Shown here in pieces: positions 4,720 through 7,378 of a stretch of DNA of 7,378 nt. A program made the position numbers and the translations under genes. The DNA comes from Deltaproteobacteria bacterium (GTDB lineage Bacteria > Desulfobacterota > JAENJC01): the NCBI GenBank assembly GCA_016208525.1, contig JACQYJ010000086.1:1-7378 (forward strand). Direction: 5' to 3'. The notes beneath the pieces are model-generated. The model was not told the origin of the DNA and made no database searches. It saw only the letters and a program-made list of their open reading frames with translations. Every line of letters starts with the position of its first letter. Position 1 is the first letter of the stretch.

Positions 4720-5191
4720 ATACATTGCGGTCATGATTCTTGTTGTTGTGATGGGGATTGCCCTTTCCAAGACCGGCAGATACTGGAGCACAGTTGCAAA
4801 AAGGGAAAAAGAAGAGGAGCTTATTTTCCGCGGAGACCAGATAAGGAAGGGGATAGAGCAATATTACAAGTGGACTGCGCAGAAACACGGCGGACAGGGA
4901 TTGTATCCCGAGAACCTCGAGGAGCTGCTGAAATCCAGGTTTTCCATGGCGCCAAAGAGAAGCCTCAGAAAAATATATAAAGACCCCATGACAGGGAAGG
5001 CAGATTGGGTCATTTTTAGCGACCCTGCAAGCAAGAGGATGATGGGGGTCCGCAGCGCAAGCAATGATGAGCCTTTGAAGGTTTCGAACTTCCCTTTTAT
5101 CTATCGGGATTTTGAAGGCAAGACAAAATACAGCGACTGGGTTTTTGTATATAGAGCCCAGCCTCAGGCGCCGGGGCAACCGAAGAAATAA
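4676..5191 (+). CDS. Pseudopilin 3 (type II secretion-like minor pseudopilin, no Glu+5), TTG start
   Basis: 171 residues. The frame opens after TAA 4625-4627, and TTG 4676 is the only usual start before the pilin motif; AAAGG units upstream provide SD-like pairing. The leader MNLLPFAFRLSPG is identical to that of pseudopilin 2. Cleavage gives F|TYIAVMILVVVMGIAL, a hydrophobic helix with Ala where most pseudopilins have Glu +5. The body (WSTVAKREKEEELIFRGDQI, then RKGIEQYYK, LYPENLEELLKS, IYKDPMTGKADWVIF) matches what I remember of a family of 'type II secretion' pseudopilins with GFTYI at the N-terminus that naturally lack Glu +5. The missing Glu is therefore probably not damage. By analogy with GspK, which also lacks it, the protein may cap or start the filament. 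It is the last gene of the machine operon in this window; a terminator lies about 225 bp downstream. Confidence 0.8.
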   Translation: MNLLPFAFRLSPGFTYIAVMILVVVMGIALSKTGRYWSTVAKREKEEELIFRGDQIRKGIEQYYKWTAQKHGGQGLYPENLEELLKSRFSMAPKRSLRKIYKDPMTGKADWVIFSDPASKRMMGVRSASNDEPLKVSNFPFIYRDFEGKTKYSDWVFVYRAQPQAPGQPKK

Positions 5192-5240
5192 GTCAATGAC
5201 GTAAAAATATGAGGGATGAAGTAAACTAAAAAGAGCATTT

Positions 5241-5369
5241 AACCGCAGAGGACGCAGAGATCGCAGAGGAAAATCAATAGATTTGATTGAAAACCGTGAT
5301 CACCAAAGAGGTGAATTACTTTTGAATTCCAAGACTTTGGTTTTCTTTGCGTACTTTGCGGCTTTGCGA
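5241..5369. repeat. Inverted element flanked by CGCAGAG/CTTTGCG tandem repeats
   Basis: The left arm (5243-5269) has three units around CGCAGAG with a 9-bp period. The right arm (5345-5369) has three reverse-oriented units around CTTTGCG (CGCAAAG on the other strand). The arms are head to head, about 75 bp apart. Two small inner hairpins are visible: AATCAA/TTGATT near 5271-5288, and CCAAAG (5303-5308) with CTTTGG (5335-5340). I recall similar repeat-flanked palindromes as dispersed repeats in many environmental genomes; it is probably a non-autonomous, MITE-like element. Confidence 0.6.
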
Positions 5370-5416
5370 GAACAACTGCCGTTTTTAGGATTAAACAGGG
5401 GATTGTCTCAGATAAT

Positions 5417-5445
5417 CAAAGAGCCTCAAGCCCTTTGTTTTTTTT
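5417..5445 (+). terminator. Rho-independent terminator of the pseudopilin operon
   Basis: CAAAGAGC (5417-5424) pairs with GCCCTTTG (5430-5437) around loop CTCAA, with one A-C mismatch, and is followed directly by eight T (5438-5445). It lies about 225 bp after the last pseudopilin stop and is oriented for + strand transcripts. Confidence 0.65.
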
Positions 5446-5474
5446 GAATTTCAAGTTGTTGAAATAATGTGAAA

Positions 5475-5500
5475 AAATACCATGCTCAAATACCATGCTC
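5475..5500 (+). repeat. Tandem 13-bp direct repeat
   Basis: AAATACCATGCTC occurs twice with no gap (5475-5487 and 5488-5500). It may be a simple duplication or a paired binding site; nothing here decides between them. Confidence 0.6.
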
Positions 5501-5548
5501 ACGCCTTGACACGGACAAAATAATTTGATAAGAATTAAATATGAGGCA

Positions 5549-5669
5549 CTCGTAAAAAGTCCAAAATCACCCTTCGACAAGCTCAGGGCGAACGGTGGTC
5601 TGGTTGAAATCATTGACTTTATTCCGTTCGTGGTGAGCTTGTCGAACCACAGAAAAGACTTTTTACGAG
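5549..5669. repeat. 121-bp palindromic element with 13-bp perfect ends
   Basis: The ends CTCGTAAAAAGTC (5549-5561) and GACTTTTTACGAG (5657-5669) are perfect inverted repeats. An inner pair, TTCGACAAGCTCA...CGAACGG (5573-5595) and CCGTTCG...TGAGCTTGTCGAA (5624-5646), matches over 20 of 23 positions. The central loop is 28 nt. The CTTCGACAAGCTCAGG motif is, as I recall, a common dispersed palindrome in environmental bacterial genomes. It can fold into one long hairpin on either strand. Confidence 0.8.
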
Positions 5670-5703
5670 ACCATCAAATATATATCATGTTCCCTTTTTA
5701 ACC

Positions 5704-5771
5704 TTGATTAGCCCGAATTGACCTGTATTTTATAGAAATAACTGAAAGCGCTGCATATATCTGAAGCGCTT
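5704..5771 (+). promoter_or_regulatory. Possible promoter and paired AGCGCT sites upstream of the FlgT-like gene
   Basis: A weak sigma70-like pair, TTGATT (5704-5709) and TATTTT (5726-5731) with 16-bp spacing, precedes two copies of CTGAA(A)GCGCT. The self-complementary core AGCGCT sits at 5747-5752 and 5765-5770, 18 bp apart, so the sites would lie on nearly the same helix face and could bind a dimeric regulator. The promoter boxes match the consensus only 4 of 6 each, so this call is tentative. Confidence 0.25.
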
Positions 5772-5872
5772 GGCGACGTCACGAACACTGAAATAAACCG
5801 TTAAGATGCGGATGCTTTTTGCGTCTGCGGTAAACCGGATTATTTTGATTAAAAAAATAGCGAGGGACTATT

Positions 5873-7231
5873 ATGACAAAGACTGCTAATCATCTTCTAA
5901 TGCTCAGTTTCCTGTTTTTGTTTGTCAGTTTGCCTTTCCGGGCATATTCTAATGAAAGTGATAAGGAGATTACTATTGATGTAACCGGCGAAGGCAGGGC
6001 GCCGATAAGGAACGACGCAGTCGCAGCCGCGAGAAGGACAGCCATTGTTCTCGCAAAGAGAGATGCTGTGGAGAAAGGTTTTGGAGCCGTTGTCGCCGTT
6101 GAGATGCTTCCCAATAAGAGGGAAGTTTTTAGTAAGACGGAAGGAGACCTGTCCTTCGAGATTGTTGACGAGATGGAGAAGGACGGTTTCTATATTGTTA
6201 CTATCTCTGCAAGGATGAGCATACCGAGAGAGTTGATTGACTCCAACCCCTTGACTGAAGAGGGACGTGAAACTTATTCAGGATATAAACCCCTCGTCGA
6301 GGAGCTGCCTTATGGCGTAATCAACTGGCAGGAGGGTTATCTGGTCTCTCATGGAACAGGCAACTGGCCTGAAGATGAGGATGAAAAGAAAGGCGAATTG
6401 ATGGCAAGGCGGGCCGCAGTTGCCGATGCCCAGGCAAAGGCCCTGGAGATGATAAGCGGGATAAGGGTGGACGCTGAAAACCAGGTCAAGGGACTGGTTG
6501 AGAAGGAAAAGGCCTTGTATTATAAGGTGAACGGTATTGTCAGGGATGCTTCGGTCATAGGTGAGACTAAGACCAGGCCGTATAAAGTCTCCATTAAGGT
6601 GCCTATTACGGGAATCAAAGGGGTGGGGATTGTATTCTATGACGCCAGAAGGAAAGAGAAAAAGGCCCCTTTGTCTGATGACGGAGAGACAGAGGGAGTA
6701 TATACCGGTATAATTGTTGACGCAAGAGGGACCGGACTCAAGGCCGCCTTTTTCCCTGAGATAGTTGATGAAAAAGGAAAAGAAGTATATTCTGTTGATA
6801 AGGTCGGGAAGGATGCCTTTATTAAGAGGGGTGTTGCAGGTTATGCCCTCGCAGAGGAGGAGGCAATCACGAACGGAAGGGCAGGCGCGAACCCGCTTTT
6901 CATAAAGGCTGAAGGTTTCCGATATCCTGTGTATGCCTCCCTCGGAAGTATCACTCTGCCGCAATGGTTTGTGGCCGAAGGGAAAAAGGTTGAGGAAAGA
7001 AGGAGACGCCAGGGTGTCAGCCCCCTTGCGATCAAAGGGCTTCAAAGCGGCGGCGCTTTAAAGGCGAATGTTATAATAAGCTCTTCTGATGCTGAGAAGA
7101 TGGCCTCAAAGAAGGGGTTTTCAAAGATATTCAAGGAGAGCAGGGTCATTATACTAACGGACTCATCTATCGGGGGTACGGAGGGGAAGCTGCCTTCAGA
7201 CGGTATTTTTATTGCCGGATTTCTTGAATAG
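5873..7231 (+). CDS. Secreted FlgT/LPP20-like periplasmic protein
   Basis: 452 residues from ATG 5873, preceded by GAGGGA (5862-5867) with 5-nt spacing. Residues 1-26 form a Sec signal peptide (basic start, hydrophobic LLMLSFLFLFVSL, probable cut after AYS 26); there is no lipobox Cys. Residues about 33-120 resemble the FlgT N-terminal/LPP20-type fold: IDVTGEGRAPIRNDAVAAAR, then ALA-rich helix ending VEKGFGAVV, and FYIVTISARMSI. Residues about 175-245 look like a second LPP20-type unit: ARRAAVADAQAKALEMISGI followed by strand YKVSIKVPI. Residues about 277-325 contain YTGIIVDARGTGLKAAFFPE..DEKGKEVYS, a conserved segment I recall in deltaproteobacterial and Nitrospirota proteins of this type. 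No catalytic site is visible. FlgT is a flagellar H-ring component, but no flagellar gene is seen here, so a general envelope role is safer. The neighbouring CHASE2 gene, 8 nt downstream, suggests co-transcription. Confidence 0.6.
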   Translation: MTKTANHLLMLSFLFLFVSLPFRAYSNESDKEITIDVTGEGRAPIRNDAVAAARRTAIVLAKRDAVEKGFGAVVAVEMLPNKREVFSKTEGDLSFEIVDEMEKDGFYIVTISARMSIPRELIDSNPLTEEGRETYSGYKPLVEELPYGVINWQEGYLVSHGTGNWPEDEDEKKGELMARRAAVADAQAKALEMISGIRVDAENQVKGLVEKEKALYYKVNGIVRDASVIGETKTRPYKVSIKVPITGIKGVGIVFYDARRKEKKAPLSDDGETEGVYTGIIVDARGTGLKAAFFPEIVDEKGKEVYSVDKVGKDAFIKRGVAGYALAEEEAITNGRAGANPLFIKAEGFRYPVYASLGSITLPQWFVAEGKKVEERRRRQGVSPLAIKGLQSGGALKANVIISSSDAEKMASKKGFSKIFKESRVIILTDSSIGGTEGKLPSDGIFIAGFLE

Positions 7232-7239
7232 GCATACTG

Positions 7240-7378
7240 ATGAACAGGCGTTACATCGCTCCTCTCTTAGGTCTGATCGTTGTAATAATCTTTTCCGGGC
7301 TGTATCTCTCTCAAATCCTTAAGCCTCTTGAGCTTATGGCATACGACTGGAGGTTCAGGCTCAGGGGAGCGGCGCCGC
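7240..7378 (+). CDS. CHASE2-domain sensor protein, N-terminal fragment (3' end outside window)
   Basis: The frame is open from ATG 7240 to the window end (46 codons). An N-terminal signal-anchor helix (APLLGLIVVIIFSGLYLS) is followed by LKPLELMAYDWRFRLRGAAP. The pattern 'LE...D.RFRLRG' just after the first membrane helix is the hallmark start of CHASE2, an extracytoplasmic sensor domain found in adenylate/guanylate cyclases, histidine kinases, Ser/Thr kinases and diguanylate cyclases. The output domain lies beyond the window, so its activity cannot be named. ATG 7240 follows the FlgT-like stop by 8 nt with only a weak AGG as SD site, implying translation linked to the upstream gene. CHASE2 proteins often occur beside FecR- or LPP20-type envelope proteins in my recollection, which fits this pairing. 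Confidence 0.65.
   Translation, partial: MNRRYIAPLLGLIVVIIFSGLYLSQILKPLELMAYDWRFRLRGAAP

Larger units (their letters stand above)
5192..5872. other. Gene-poor intergenic region with palindromic repeats
   Basis: In this 681-bp stretch I find no coding frame with a recognisable product on either strand. Its contents are listed separately: the inverted-repeat element 5241-5369, an intrinsic terminator 5417-5445, a tandem 13-bp repeat 5475-5500, a 121-bp palindrome 5549-5669, and the leader region of the next gene with two AGCGCT sites. It marks the boundary between two transcription units. Confidence 0.7.

Noticed and set aside
4438..4731. Pseudopilin 3 as a frameshifted pseudogene whose leader was fused to array B
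   Set aside because: Adding or removing the two extra G bases at 4643-4644 does not open the frame, since units further upstream still give stops; the body is intact from TTG 4676.
4685..5179. Minus-strand 164-residue gene opposite pseudopilin 3
   Set aside because: It is a long open frame opposite a well-supported pilin gene; the protein is rich in Cys and Arg with no recognisable motif and starts inside the repeat block.
5239..5275. tRNA or structured RNA gene in the intergenic region
   Set aside because: The visible pairing is explained by short inverted repeats; no cloverleaf, T-loop or riboswitch-like core is seen.
5416..5613. Small minus-strand gene of 65 residues
   Set aside because: Its N-terminus (PPFALSLSKG) is a translation of the TTCGACAAGCTCAGGG palindrome, a familiar source of false gene calls; the rest crosses the terminator and shows no domain.
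6278..7045. Minus-strand 255-residue gene opposite the FlgT-like gene
   Set aside because: The + strand frame has a signal peptide, SD site and recognisable family segments; the opposite frame shows no domain pattern.

Overview
The window holds the downstream part of an operon for an outer-membrane secretion or type IV pilus-like machine, then a gene-poor stretch rich in palindromes, then the start of a second, unrelated transcription unit. All genes read on the + strand. The organism is a Gram-negative (diderm) bacterium: there is an outer-membrane secretin with a lipoprotein signal, and a PilO/PilP-type periplasmic scaffold. Frequent AGG/AGA arginine and ATA isoleucine codons, a cohesin-tailed secretin and many dispersed short repeats suggest Nitrospirota or a Desulfobacterota/Geobacter-like lineage. 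That placement is an inference from memory of such genomes, not a measured result.

Machine operon (1-5191): the C-terminal end of a PilO-like inner-membrane protein (1-345); a PilP/GspC-like one-pass protein with a proline-rich linker (348-959); a composite secretin made of lipobox, TPRs, N domains, secretin barrel and cohesin (961-3381); and three pseudopilins (3378-3962, 3937-4437, 4676-5191). The first five genes are separated by 2 nt or less, or overlap. PilO and PilP would link the inner-membrane platform to the secretin, and the pseudopilins would form the periplasmic piston or short filament. The architecture resembles what I recall of the 'atypical type II secretion system' of Geobacter (OxpG and a PulQ-type secretin).

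The most unusual signal is a set of short tandem repeats inside this operon. A GGTNAAA heptamer array (12 units) lies inside the predicted leader of pseudopilin 2. A second array of about 34 units fills nearly the whole gap before pseudopilin 3. Each array ends in the same 75-bp block, which is a long imperfect stem-loop with a TTG start codon in its apical loop, and which encodes an identical 13-residue prepilin leader in front of two different pilin bodies. Unrelated 7-8 bp repeats occupy the leader of pseudopilin 1, the signal-peptide n-region of the secretin and the linker of the PilP-like protein. Repeats therefore cluster in segments of secretion-machine genes that are cleaved off or disordered.

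Intergenic region (5192-5872): it carries a repeat-flanked element (5241-5369), a good intrinsic terminator (5417-5445), a tandem 13-bp direct repeat (5475-5500), a 121-bp palindrome (5549-5669) and a pair of AGCGCT sites. I see no credible gene in it.

Second unit (5873-7378): a secreted FlgT/LPP20-like periplasmic protein, followed after 8 nt by the first 46 codons of a probable CHASE2-domain sensor cut by the window end.
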